NCBI GenBank assembly: GCA_032718865.1
Contig: JALUTQ010000039.1
Span: 496,001 to 560,000, forward strand
DNA length: 64,000 nucleotides
Source: Tilletia caries
Lineage: Eukaryota; Basidiomycota; Exobasidiomycetes; Tilletiales; Tilletiaceae
Direction of reading: 5' to 3'
The number at the start of each line of letters is the position of its first letter. The stretch's first letter is position 1. Below, piece after piece: positions 32,853 to 42,825 of this stretch. The translations under genes were made by a program, and so were the position numbers. Under the pieces are notes generated by a model. That model saw only the letters and a list, made by a program, of their open reading frames with translations, was not told the origin of the DNA and did no database searches.

Positions 32853-33163
32853 TGTGCTGGATGGGAGCCATCCACGTGGCACTCCTCTTATCTTATCATC
32901 TTATCTCTCCTCCTCGTTTCCCTTTCCCCTTACTCTCACACTCACCACGTGCTTCCTCCACCTCCACTATTTTCACACGCTACCTCTCTCGACCTCATCC
33001 TCACACCTCTGCTCCCCATCGATGTACTTCCTTCTTCTTTCCTTTGTCAATTAATCACTCAACACACCTCACTCTTTAGCTTCCAGTCAGCACAGCTCCA
33101 TATGCAACCTTCTATTCAGCTCTAGACGCTTCCCTTACAGTTACGGTCATCCTGTCCATTACA
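32853..33163 (+). repeat. 3' LTR of the nested LARD-like element
   Basis: 311 bp, preceded by the purine-rich TTGCGGTGGGCA, followed by AAGTT. Confidence 0.93.
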
Positions 33164-33609
33164 AAGTTACCGTCGTCACCGACCATGCGCCTTTGGGCCC
33201 GATGTTGTCGTCGACGTCAGCCATTCCTTACGGGCCGACGATTAGCCGTTGCCGTGCGCTCGTGATGCCTCACGTCTCCAACATGCGCTTCGTCCATCGC
33301 GCCGGCCACACGCACACGAACGTCGATGCGCTTTCACGCCTTCCGCCTCCGACTTGACTGGTCCGGGACGCCCAGCCTGCTTGGGGGGGGGGGGGATGTG
33401 CTAGTATGGACTCTGCTCGGCTCTCCCTTTCTGATGCTGCGTTTTCATTCTCGTTCTCACTCCTCTCTGCCATTCCGTTCCGTTCCGATCCGCTTCCGTT
33501 CCCAGTCCGTATTCGTTTCCACTCCTCGTCGATGACACGGAATCGTTGCGCAACGACTCGTCACTCCTTCACTCCCTCCTCGCTCTCCATCTTTCCGACG
33601 ATCCCCAAT

Positions 33610-33991
33610 AGGGGTGTTTAGCAACAAGACGCAGGGCATAATAAGACGCTAATCTGGACGCGGGTCTGGAGTTGGCTGGACAGAGTTGACGCGCCCTAAT
33701 TTCGGCGTCATGTTGGTGAAGCATCATGCCGCCACTCAAAAGGCGTGAAGAATTTATTTCGGCGGTTAAATCCAAGTTGTCGAGCAGGAGAAGATCAAGA
33801 ATTTACTTTTTTTCTTCTTGATGATCAGCATGATCGCATGATCTTTGTTGCGTGATCACTCATTTTAGGTCAAGGTCTAGGATTTTGGGCCTTTTGGCGC
33901 TGCTAAAGGTGAAATGAGAGCGTCATGGCTAAAATGAAGGGCGTCTAAATTATGCCTTTTCTGCTCCCAAGGCATGTTGCTAAACACCCCT
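33610..33991. mobile_element. MITE in the 3' LTR
   Basis: 382 bp with inverted ends AGGGGTGTTTAGCAAC at both sides and a 3-bp duplication AAT (33607-33609, 33992-33994), verified against the intact 5' LTR. No coding capacity. End sequence and short duplication suggest a PIF/Harbinger-type relative, but the AAT target is not typical. Confidence 0.82.
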
Positions 33992-34116
33992 AATAGTCAC
34001 TCCCGCTCCAAACAAGCTGGCTCAAGGTATATAACGACTCGATGTACTTAGTAGTTCTCTCTGAATCCAGCAATCCTTTCCCACATCTTCTCTCGTATTT
34101 ACTGGGGTTCCAATAC

Positions 34117-34624
34117 GATTGGGCGGCCTGTACAAGGCACTTTCGCCCGATTTGCTGAAAACACGTGGAAGGGTCACCGAGCTTTTCTCAACGCAATACT
34201 TTATATTCATCCAAAAAAGAGGCCATCATCCAAAGCCGCCACTCTGGCCGAGCGGTCAGGACGTGTGGCTAAATCTGTGGATGCCGCAGGTTCGAATCCC
34301 TCTTATTGCAATTTTTTTCGCTGGTGACAAAGAATCTGGTTGTAATGCTGGGTTAGAGCTTGTGTAATCCTCAGTTAGAGACGGGCCTGCTGGGTTAGAA
34401 GGTGACGGGTTAGTGTTAGGGTCAGAGACGGGTCTGTGAGGGCGGGAGCCCGAGCAGGTTAGGATGGATATGGTGGAGATTACAAAAAAGATTACAAACA
34501 CGGTTAGAGTCGAGGTTAGAGGGGGGGGTCGAGGGGTTTACCAGCCCCCCCCCCGCTCTGGCTTGATTGTCACCACGTGTTTTCAGCAAATCGGGCGAAA
34601 GTGCCTTGTACAGGCCAACCATTC
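34117..34624. mobile_element. Mutator-like non-autonomous element in the 3' LTR
   Basis: 508 bp with about 50-bp inverted repeats sharing GGCCTGTACAAGGCACTTTC and continuing to CTGAAAACACGTGG. The 9-bp duplication TTCCAATAC flanks it (34108-34116, 34625-34633), confirmed by the intact 5' LTR. Long inverted repeats with 9-bp duplication fit Mutator-like elements. It carries a tRNA-like segment and a G/GGTTAGAG-rich interior, but no transposase. Confidence 0.85.
34236..34318 (+). other. tRNA-like segment with pol III A and B boxes
   Basis: TGGCCGAGCGG (34245-34255) matches an A box, GGTTCGAATCC (34289-34299) matches a B box, and a T run (34312-34318) could terminate pol III. The acceptor and anticodon stems do not pair well, so it is a tRNA-derived relic, perhaps a SINE-like head carried within the Mutator-like element. 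Confidence 0.5.
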
Positions 34625-34696
34625 TTCCAATACCTCCTCAAGACTAGCTCCAGGTTAGTTCTTATTTTATTATCGACCCAGCTTCGATACAGCACG

Positions 34697-34997
34697 TCTC
34701 ATTCGATGAGACTTCGTGGATGATATATGATAATGTGTGTGTACGGATTACGGATTGCGGACCCAAAAACATAAGTAAATTGCTCGCATTGTTCCACCTG
34801 TATCATGTGCAACAGCTGCAATAATAATAAGTAAGCACTTGACAGACGAGGATACTGGTGACTCGTGAGTAGTATGTAGTGAGTGGACAGGAAAGATCAA
34901 AGAGCTGGCGAATGGGTGCTTAGCTCGTGGCTCTTGGCGAGCTGGCGAAAGTGGGCTTTGGGCTGTACATGGCAGGCTGGGGCGGGTGGTAGCAGTA
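34697..34997. other. Intergenic, nothing recognised
   Basis: 300 bp between the Ty3 element and the inverted-repeat cluster. No gene or repeat is seen. Confidence 0.5.
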
Positions 34998-35710
34998 CAG
35001 GAGGGGGACAGTGAGTGGGTCGTCGGACAGTGAGTGGGTCGGTCACCATAACTCCCACACAACACAACAAAAGTAGCCGCAAACACATGGACTGTATTTC
35101 CTAGCCCACAGCGACCCCGCCATGCAAATTTGAGACGTACTTTCCTTGCTAACGGCTGAGCTATGGTGCTTCGAGCAGGTCGAGGTCGATCTGAGATTTC
35201 GAGATTCATTGAAAAAAAATTGTACAACGACTTTGAACACCAACCACACCAAATCCACCTGAATAAGCAGTACCAGAACAGAGAAAGAGTTTGGAGTACT
35301 ATCTAAGAAGAAAATGTAGCAGGTGTATTGAGGTGAATTGGTCCACTGGTTGAGGAGCTGGGTGGTCTGGAGTGCAGGGGTGGTTGGCGAGTTTTGGGGG
35401 GTCGATGTTCGATCCGCCATGAGCGCTTTTGGATGAGACAAACTTCACTCAGAAGAGCTTCGCGATCGATCGCCCGATTCAATTGACCCACTCACTGTCC
35501 AAAAACATCACCACCGTACAAATCTACTGCACCTTCGCTCTCAGCAACCACACAATCAAACGACCCCAAAGAAGCGGGAGGTAGTAGATCTCTATGCTAG
35601 CTATGTTTCTTCTCTTTGCGTGTTATGTGTTTGTGAGGTAGTTTTCGAGTGGTGTGGTGTTCATGGTCAAAAACTTGCCAGTTTCCGACCCACTCACTGT
35701 CCCCCTCCTG
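34998..35710. mobile_element. Nested pair of inverted-repeat elements (MITE in MITE)
   Basis: The outer inverted repeat CAGGAGGGGGACAGTGAGTG (34998 on; 25 bp) pairs with 35686-35710. An inner copy of the same end, GGACAGTGAGTGGGTC (35025-35040), pairs with 35485-35500. All four ends share CAGTGAGTGGGTC, a hAT-like start. No target duplication is clear. No transposase is seen. One copy probably inserted into another of the same family. Confidence 0.6.
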
Positions 35711-36285
35711 CATGCCTCCCTGTGGGCTGTGCGTGGTCCACATCATCGCCGCTTCTTCTCCTCATCGCTCATCGCTCATCGCTCATCCTCTCCAAATTAC
35801 CTCCACACTCCACAGGCCATAAGCGGCAAACCACAGGTCCAGCTTCGGCACATATCGCTCACCGCTCACCGCGACGATCCACCTGCGCCGGTTCTGACTC
35901 TGATGAGCTTATATTTGATCTGAGGGATCTGAGATCTGAGACCACCTCGTCTCGACGCGACACAAAAGACCTCAGCGAGACAGCAAGATGACCGCCATTT
36001 TTTTTCATCATTAATATTACTCAATTCTGTACGTCCTGCAGTTGCTTTTATGCATTCTTTACCCCCCGAGCAGCATGCTGATTGCTGAACCTCGACTACG
36101 TATGTACCAGCGAACGCCAAACAGGTGCATCGCCTTGGACTGATTATTCAGTATTCTGAGCTCAGCGGGGACTGGGGAGTCGCTGAGCGCTGAGCGTGCG
36201 CCGCTGTTCGGCCCTTGCGGGCTTGCCGCCCCACTTTTGTTCTGCTCGCGACCTATCTTCTGCGTGCCGCTTCTGAAGTGGATCC
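35711..36285. other. Intergenic upstream of RGS-LOV copy 2
   Basis: It contains a CTCATCG heptamer run (35762-35787) and a GCTGAGC repeat near 36179-36195. No gene is seen. Confidence 0.45.
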
Positions 36286-36295
36286 ATATTAAAAG
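36286..36295 (+). promoter_or_regulatory. TATA-like element of RGS-LOV copy 2
   Basis: ATATTAAAAG lies about 110 bp before the start codon at 36404 and is followed by a CT-rich leader. Position and context fit a core promoter; no experimental support. Confidence 0.45.
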
Positions 36296-36403
36296 GGACT
36301 GACATTTCCTCCCTTTCCAGAAGTATCTGTTCCTACAACCATCGTTCCCTCATCAGGTTTACTTCCTGACTACAGCTACCCTTTCAGCTCGTTTCCCTCC
36401 ACA

Positions 36404-39036
36404 ATGTCAACACGGTTCAACGGGAGTGCCTTTCCACATATCGCAAGACCTCTAACTCCACCCAGCAGCCGCGCTGCAGCTACGCCTCCGCCAGACATGC
36501 CGCTTCCCTCGACTCCTACTACAACTGCAAGAAAGTCATCCCGCGTGAATGAACGACCGATCCCGTGAGTGCGGATACAATGGTCCTTCTCAATTCCTCT
36601 TTTCTTCTGAGCTATCTGCTGAGACGAGCCTGAACACATGTACACAGTGCGGCTACTAAAGCACTGGCAGGAAGCTCGCATTCCAATCGATCCAAAGACA
36701 CCTTCGGCGGTGGCAGAAGGTCGCCTCGTAAAGACTTGAATCGCGACATTCCGTTTGAAGAAGACGAGCACGACTCGTCTTACGACGAATGCGACGACAA
36801 TGACGACGACGATGCTCACTTATATGACGATGAAACCGAGAGGCAGTACCACTCGCGCCAAGCGGTCGGTCGACTTGCAAGCTCAGATGCACCCGCGGGT
36901 TTCCCGGCGCCGCCAGCTCGAGCTTATCCGGCTTCGTCTGCCCAATACATGGAACCCGTGTTCCCCTCCCACTCGGGAACAATGCACCGCAGCGCATCCT
37001 CTCAGACACACGACAGGGTGGCCGCTCGCGACTTGGCCCGTGATCTCCGGACGCAGCGCGTCGAATCTCAAGACTACTCCTATCTGGAGAACGGCCGGGA
37101 TCCGATGATGACCGAGAAGAAGTCTCGCCGTCCGCCAAGTGTCACCAGTCGCTCGAGCTCAGCCGCTGACTTTTACCGGCGTACACAAGCAAAGACAGAC
37201 TTAAACTTCTGGGAACCCTCCACACGGGTCGCACAAATTTCGCGAACGCTCCATGGACCAATTTCCAACCTGCCAGATTGGACATCGCTGCGTGGCACCG
37301 AGCTGACTTCGCATCCCGTCAGCCACGTGCAGCAGGATGTGGAATACAGGTAGGTCACTCCTCTCTTATTGATTTGATGAGAGTCTGAAGCACTGAACCT
37401 TCCGCTGCTGCCTCAACAGCATCATGCGTCTCATTTCTCCAGCTGTGTTCGAGCAGTTTCTTTCGGACCCCCTTGGCAGGCACCGCTTCCGCGAGTATCT
37501 CAACACCTTCGAGGACGGGGCCACGGAGCTCGATTTTGCTTTAGACGTGAAAGAGCATGTGCGCTCGTTCCAAAACCTCAGGCAAGGTAGCGAAGCGTTG
37601 CACAGTGTCTACGTAAAAGACCCGGAAAGTCGTGTCGAACTCCCATCGGATCTAGATGCCAGTCTACTCGGATCGCTCCGGACCACCTTCGCGCTTCAGC
37701 ACCAACTTGATGGCGTTCACAGCCACCTCATGCAAGCACTCTTTAACTCGGCTTTCCAGCGATTTATTCGGGCCAGTATCACTGAGCAGAGCCGCGTCCG
37801 ACTGGGAGCGTTCGCTTCCGACGATAACGGAGATGGCCTCGGAGCAGCCTTCGTGTTGACCAATCCTCGACTACGAGACCACCCCATCGTGCTCGTCTCG
37901 CCCGCATTCTGTGACCTGACGGGCTACCCGCAAGAGGCGATCCTGCAGCGGAACTGCCGCTTCCTGCAGGGACCCTCAACTTCTCCCGAATCTGTTCAGC
38001 GTATTCGCGACTCTTTGAACACCGGCACTTCCTCCATCGAACTCCTTCTCAACTACACGCGGAGCGGAGAGCCGTTCTGGAACCTGTTGTGCATCATCCC
38101 GCTCCGCGATGCCAAAGGACGGGTTCAGTACTTTGTGGGCGGGCAAGTCAATGTCACCGGCGCCCTGACGTCCAACGGCGGCCTTTCGTTCCTTCTGGGC
38201 GGCGGACGTCCGTACGAGAAGCTGCCAGACCCAGAGACAACGCGGCGATACGGAGTCGAGGTCTCTCCGACGCTGTTAAAGTACTATTCTCCGAATCCGA
38301 AGGACCTTCCCTCGGATTATCCCGGTCAAAAACAGGCTGACGACGTCTCTATTCGGACACGTGGCAAACATGCTGCTGGCGCGCAAACCTACGGCCAGAA
38401 ACATCACAGCCCACCTCTGTATCAGAACACCCCATCTCAGCATGATCTGAACACCAATACCAAGAATGGCAACGGCGGCCTCATGAAGCGGCTGTTCGTT
38501 CGACGCAAACCATCCGCCTCTCAATCCCTCGGTCGGACGGCGGAAGTCGAGGCACGCCGAGCGGGCGGCACAATCGAAGAACACATGGACGACTTCGCCA
38601 CCACATATTCACGTCTAGCGCTCATCAAGAGGGAGAAGCGCGAAGTCCTTTTCGTCACCTCGAGCTTGCTGGAATACTTCGACCTGCCCATCAACACCCC
38701 ACAGCAGATTTACGAATCTGCGCTCCTGCACACCGATTTGCTTTCGCTGATCTGCGGAGAGGATCGTGCTGAAACGAAGCGGCTGCGGGCCAGCGTGCAA
38801 GAGGCTATTCGGACGGGAAAGACGCTCAAAATCGCGGTGAAGATTCGACAGCCTGCGCGAAGTCTCTTTGGATCTGGAGCGGTTCTCAAGTCGAGTGTGC
38901 TCCACATTTCACCTATGAAGGGTAAGTCCAATCTTGTCAACTGTGCCGGGCTTGTCCAACACGCTGATCGCTGTTCGCTGTTGGTCCTTCAGATGTGGAG
39001 AACAACCCTTCCGCCGCCATCGTCGTCTTCGCCTAA
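36404..39036 (+). CDS. RGS-LOV blue-light photoreceptor, copy 2 (intact)
   Basis: Four exons (36404-36564, 36648-37349, 37420-38921, 38993-39036) with GT-AG introns of 70-83 nt give an 802-residue protein. Residues 1-280 are disordered with an acidic stretch. An RGS-like region follows (about 290-420, starting SPAVFEQFLSDPLGRHRF). Then comes a LOV domain (about 425-540) with the flavin-adduct motif NCRFLQG (Cys about 467), NYTRSGEPFWN, and FVGGQVNVT with the signalling Gln (about 530). A C-terminal PAS-like region (about 680-802) ends in AAIVVFA. RGS domains speed GTP hydrolysis on G-alpha subunits, and fungal RGS-LOV proteins are known to respond to blue light. Here the Gly usually before the LOV Asn motif is Gln-Arg, which leaves flavin chemistry plausible. 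A paralogue lies at 17566. Direct regulation of G-protein signalling by light in this organism is inference. Confidence 0.88.
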
Positions 39037-39308
39037 GTTGGCGGTGAAGCGTTTGCCATTCCTTTTAATTTCGCAGCACTCCTGCCACGCAGCCACTTAC
39101 AGTATACTAATCCTGCTGCGTTCCAGTTATTCGTACAGCCCAGGTGGCACCTTCTTCTCAACAAGGCCTGGACTCTGAACAGCATCGTGAGAGGCGGCTA
39201 CTTTACCGCAGCCGCCGCCCAGAAGTCCGGGGAACGTTTGGCAAGCCAAATTCCCAGGGGAGGCTCCGGCTCAGTCGGCGGTGTGTCCGTGTAGCGCAGA
39301 GGTCAAGG
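39037..39308. other. 3' flank of RGS-LOV copy 2 with tRNA-like left half
   Basis: It resembles the 3' flank of copy 1 as far as GTAGCGCAGAGGTCAAGG (39291-39308), where the large inverted-repeat element interrupts. The right half continues at 53787. Confidence 0.6.
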
Positions 39309-39443
39309 CACCTGTGGGCTGTGGCACCTGTTACCCCGCCTCGTAGATGCCTTGTAATTCAATCTGGGCTATCCACGAGGCAACATCTGGGCCAGAACAG
39401 CTAAAACGGAAATTTTAAAGTCTTAGATAATCTGCTCACCATC

Positions 39444-41277
39444 AGGCTCAAGCTGTGGCACGCGGCAAAGCGGGACCCCCCACGTGGAAATGCCCCATTG
39501 CCCAAGTAGGAATAATCGTGAGATCCACTTCTCTGCCTTCCTTCATAATGCCTGCAAACCGCTCGATGCTCATACCACTTGGAGCAAAGACTCAAAAAGT
39601 ATCGAAGGATATGTATTCAGTGACTAACTTGCGCAAAATTCAGAACTTTGGAGGCCCTCAGTGACCCAGGAGGGGAGATGCTGTGCAGAAAGAGCCTTCC
39701 TCATCATCAGGACCACGTCACTGCCTTTGCTACCATGAGCATCAGTATACTAAGTGATATGCAATAAAATCTCTTCAGAGGATACCTATAGCTATCTTCT
39801 CATGACTATCAGAGATTTCAAAGCACTGGAGATCGTTTGGGAGCGTGGGAAGACTGCAGATGATTCAATTGCCATAGCAATTTTACGTACCTACTTCCTT
39901 CCTTTGACCGCAATGACCACCTGGATGCTTTGAAGTTTACGATGAAGCACCTGGAAATGGCACTACTGGTACTACTTTGCACTATAGGAGTACTTTGAAT
40001 GGGAAAATATGCATCATTGGTTTATGATAGCTCGAGATATCGATAGAATCATGTCATTTGCAGCATTACTTTGATGCCCATGTTCTATAGAATCCCTGTT
40101 CCAACACGGTAGAGGCTCTCAATGCTTGGTTCTTGTATTCTTGATAAATCAGTAGATATAAAGTAAGTCTAGCAGACGCGTCGACTTCGGGAATTCCTCT
40201 CAGTGGAAGAATTACTGTAATCATTCTTTCTCATCTTTTAACATGTTCGCAATTGATATGCAAGACTAGCCTATCCCTATGATCAGAAAGCTGTGTATGA
40301 TGGCTCTATAGGTAGCTGTAGGTACCAGCAATCAGACAGCTGCCTTTTGTCTCTTCTTGAATCCGTGTTTGTGAAGGATAATGGTCAGGAATCGATGTGG
40401 AATCGATGTGGATTCAATGGGGATTCGATCAAACCACTCTTTTTCCTGTCGTGTACAGTCAATAATTCTCAGAATGCTCTCAAATCTGGAGGACAAGGTC
40501 CTCTAATCCATCCAAACACGTAGGTACTATTTTTGTTGTGTGTTATTTTATGTATGGATGTGTGGTCGTTTGTGGTAACCCATGATTTCCACACAAGTTT
40601 GCGGTGTGTACCTCTAGACACTTCTTGGTGTACGAAGTGCACCTCGATTTTCAACACCCAAATCTCCAAAACAATGATAGATTCGTTCGAGAGGTATAGT
40701 CAAGGAGAGCTCATAGAGCCTTTCCGATTGAGATTCGGACCAGTCTATGAGGATTGGCAGGGAAAAAACGACATGTATTGACTATGATAAGGTACAAACA
40801 GAAATGGCATATCTCGAGACGCGCAAAATAGTCCCAGGAGCGCGATCGAGACCTTGAAAGAATCGTGTAGAGCTGTAGAGTCAGGAAATACTTCTAGAAA
40901 ACTGTTTTGAGGTCAGATACCATAAGAATGAGAGAAAGTATGTGTTTACTGGAAAGTCGAGAATCGGAGGACATCTACCTTCATAACCACTCAGGCAGTT
41001 TCTGAAAGACAGCCAAAAACGGGGGATCGGTGCATCAGTATACATAGATACTCTCATAGAGGTTTAAGAGCTGTACGTACCTCAATTACGATATGCGGCC
41101 CGAAAAGCAGACAGGTATTGAGACCCGAGTCGGGCTGTCAGAGCTCAGAGGGCAGCAGAGGGGTCTACGAAATCAGGAAGAGAGAGGAAAGAGCTGTATT
41201 TCAAAGAGGTCTATACTGTTGACATATGAGAGGAGTAAGAAGTCATGAAAACGGAGGATGAGTGAGTAATTGGTATG
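39444..41277. other. AT-rich interior of the large inverted-repeat element
   Basis: About 1.8 kb, clearly more AT-rich than the surroundings. Only short open frames occur, none with a recognisable motif. Possibly a decayed transposase region. Confidence 0.45.
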
Positions 41278-41285
41278 GATGGGAT

Positions 41286-42156
41286 CAGTGATCATTATGA
41301 TGCATATATGACAATTTTTTGGGCGATGTCATATATCTGCATTATGACAATCTAGTTTTGGGAAGGCGATGTCATATATATGCATTATGCAAATGTCATT
41401 TTTCTGTCATATGAAGTCATAAAATTGTCATATTTCTGTCATATTACGTAAGCAAACTTTCCGCCTCTGAGTAGACCGTAATATCGCGTGGCGAAGCGCG
41501 TCTCGCCATGTGGTGAACCGCGAAGCGCGTCAAGCCGCGTCGTCGCGTTCCCTCTTTCAGGTTGGCGCAGTTTTTCACCTCATATCCAGCCATCCAGAAC
41601 AGGCGCGTGAATCTTGCTGCGGAACATGTAACATGTTGGGAGCCATCTTGAGCTCCGGAGCGTTTTTATTTTGTATCGGGAGAAGGGGCAGGGCCCAGGG
41701 GGATGCCGGAGACACGGAAGATGCCAAAACGCTTAATTTTATTCTGAAAATGCCAGGCACTCGGCGCCTGAGCGGTGAGCCTGACCAGAATTTAGAGCTC
41801 AGGTCATATAAAATGTCAGATTTGCCAAGAATATGACATGATTATGCACGACCATATGACAGAATTATGCATCTTTTCGGCCCGGCTGTGGACGTTTTTG
41901 TCAGAATACTGTCATACATAAGGCATATGTTCTGCATTGTCATATGACAGAATATGACAGAATTTAGGGCGGGAAAAATTATGTCATATTTCTGTCATAA
42001 AGCTGTCATATGACAGCCACGGGAGGCATTATGGCCATAAATATGACAATGAGACTTTGTCATAAACCTGTCATATGATTATGACAATTTTTTTGTCATA
42101 ATTCTGTCATATGCATAATATGACTTCATATGTATGACAAATGGTGATGATCACTG
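41286..42156. mobile_element. hAT-type MITE dense in TGTCATA palindromic words
   Basis: The ends are CAGTGATCAT and, inward from the right, CAGTGATCATCACC, with the 8-bp duplication GATGGGAT on both sides (41278-41285, 42157-42164). The CAGTG end and 8-bp duplication are hAT hallmarks. Both outer thirds are filled with TGTCATA and TATGACA words in both orientations, like clustered binding sites or a subterminal repeat array. The GC-rich middle (about 41460-41800) differs sharply in composition and looks like foreign filler. No transposase. Confidence 0.85.
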
Positions 42157-42164
42157 GATGGGAT

Positions 42165-42577
42165 TGAGAATGTGAGCAAAATAATGTTTCTTAACAGTCG
42201 CCAGCGCGCAGAGAGGCAAGAAATGCTTGAAATCACTGGAAAGTTAGACCAATGTCTTTTCATATGTTAGTACTACAAGTCAGAGTCGGTCAGCATTGAA
42301 AAAGGTGTCGAGAAATGGTACACAGCAGGTTAGAAGTACCACAGGATGGAGGCAAAGTCAGCATTGGTCATCTTCAGGCGTCAGCTACCAGTCGGAACCA
42401 GCTCTAAGCTCGCTGAAAATAAGGAATAGCTACCTCAGTCACTACCTGAATAATTCAGCTACACTCTGGCTGCAAAAAGCTGTAGTTCTTGAGGTCGCCA
42501 TTGAGGAAAGGGATGGAAGATGAGGGGAATGGCACCCCTTTCAGAGTGTTGTTTTGATCATTGTCGGTGCGACTTGG
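42165..42577. other. Remaining interior of the large inverted-repeat element before the copia array
   Basis: About 410 bp, no gene recognised. Confidence 0.45.
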
Positions 42578-42820
42578 GAGTTGGAAACCAGAGTCTGTCG
42601 AGCACAGTTACTTAGTCTCTCTATCCCGATCTGTTCTGCAGGGCCTTCCTTCTGTTCCTTCACCCCATGCCTGTGACCCTTGTACCCATGCTTCCTATGT
42701 TCAATCAATACTACCATCAAGCGGTCAATCAGCTATTGCAGTGATCTTCTGAGAACCACAGTCAAGCATACAGGTCAGTCCTCCTCCGGGCCCATGCCCG
42801 GGGCGGCGGAGAAATCTAAC
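42578..42820 (+). repeat. Copia array LTR 1
   Basis: 243 bp. Identical by eye to LTRs 2 and 3; followed by primer site 42822-42831. Confidence 0.88.
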
Positions 42821-42825
42821 TGGTT

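Larger units (their letters stand above)
30763..33163 (+). mobile_element. Non-autonomous LTR element (LARD-like), 2.4 kb, nested in pol
   Basis: Two LTRs of 311 bp (30763-31073, 32853-33163) appear identical, start TGTGCTGGATGGG and end GTCCATTACA, and are flanked by the target duplication AAGTT (30758-30762, 33164-33168). The primer site TGGTGATGAGAG is the same as in the host Ty3 element, suggesting related replication machinery. The 1.8-kb interior has no retroelement proteins; it has recurring CT-rich phrases (GCTCCAGATGCGACCTC) and only chance frames. The absence of LTR differences indicates a very recent insertion. Confidence 0.93.
30497..33355 (+). pseudogene. RNase H second half of the same Pol, interrupted by an LTR element
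   Basis: After the frame break the frame encodes NALRQFDMGTITVV and then IELRERPVAFISRL. About 30687 a 7-nt insertion shifts it again before AELELCCLAWAFSRF. At 30762 the 2.4-kb LTR element is inserted; the coding resumes at 33164 with VTVVTDHAPLGPMLS and the end NVDALSRLPPPT (stop 33355). The two parts join in frame across the AAGTT duplication. It matches the window-start element closely, so it is the genuine end of Pol and not a stray fragment. Three lesions inactivate this copy. Confidence 0.85.
24575..34691 (+). mobile_element. Full-length Ty3-type LTR retrotransposon with three nested insertions
   Basis: The 5' LTR (24575-24967) and 3' LTR (33397-34691 including insertions) are flanked by the target duplication GCACG (24570-24574 and 34692-34696). 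After removing the nested MITE and Mutator-like element with their duplications the 3' LTR is exactly 393 bp, the same as the 5' LTR, with about 6 substitutions (about 1.5%). The primer site TGGTGATGAGAG follows the 5' LTR, and a long G tract (33383-33395) precedes the 3' LTR. Internal order: gag, protease, RT, RNase H first half, integrase with GPY module, RNase H second half. Single-base breaks in gag and pol and the nested element make this copy non-autonomous. Confidence 0.93.
33397..34691 (+). repeat. 3' LTR of the Ty3-type element, split by two DNA elements
   Basis: It starts TGTGCTAGTATGG after a run of 13 G and ends CTTCGATACA. It is interrupted at 33610-33991 and 34117-34624. Removing these with one copy of each duplication restores a 393-bp LTR. 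Confidence 0.92.

Noticed and set aside
34236..34318. Calling a functional tRNA gene at the A/B boxes
   Set aside because: The acceptor, anticodon and T stems do not pair well, so only a tRNA-like relic is supported.
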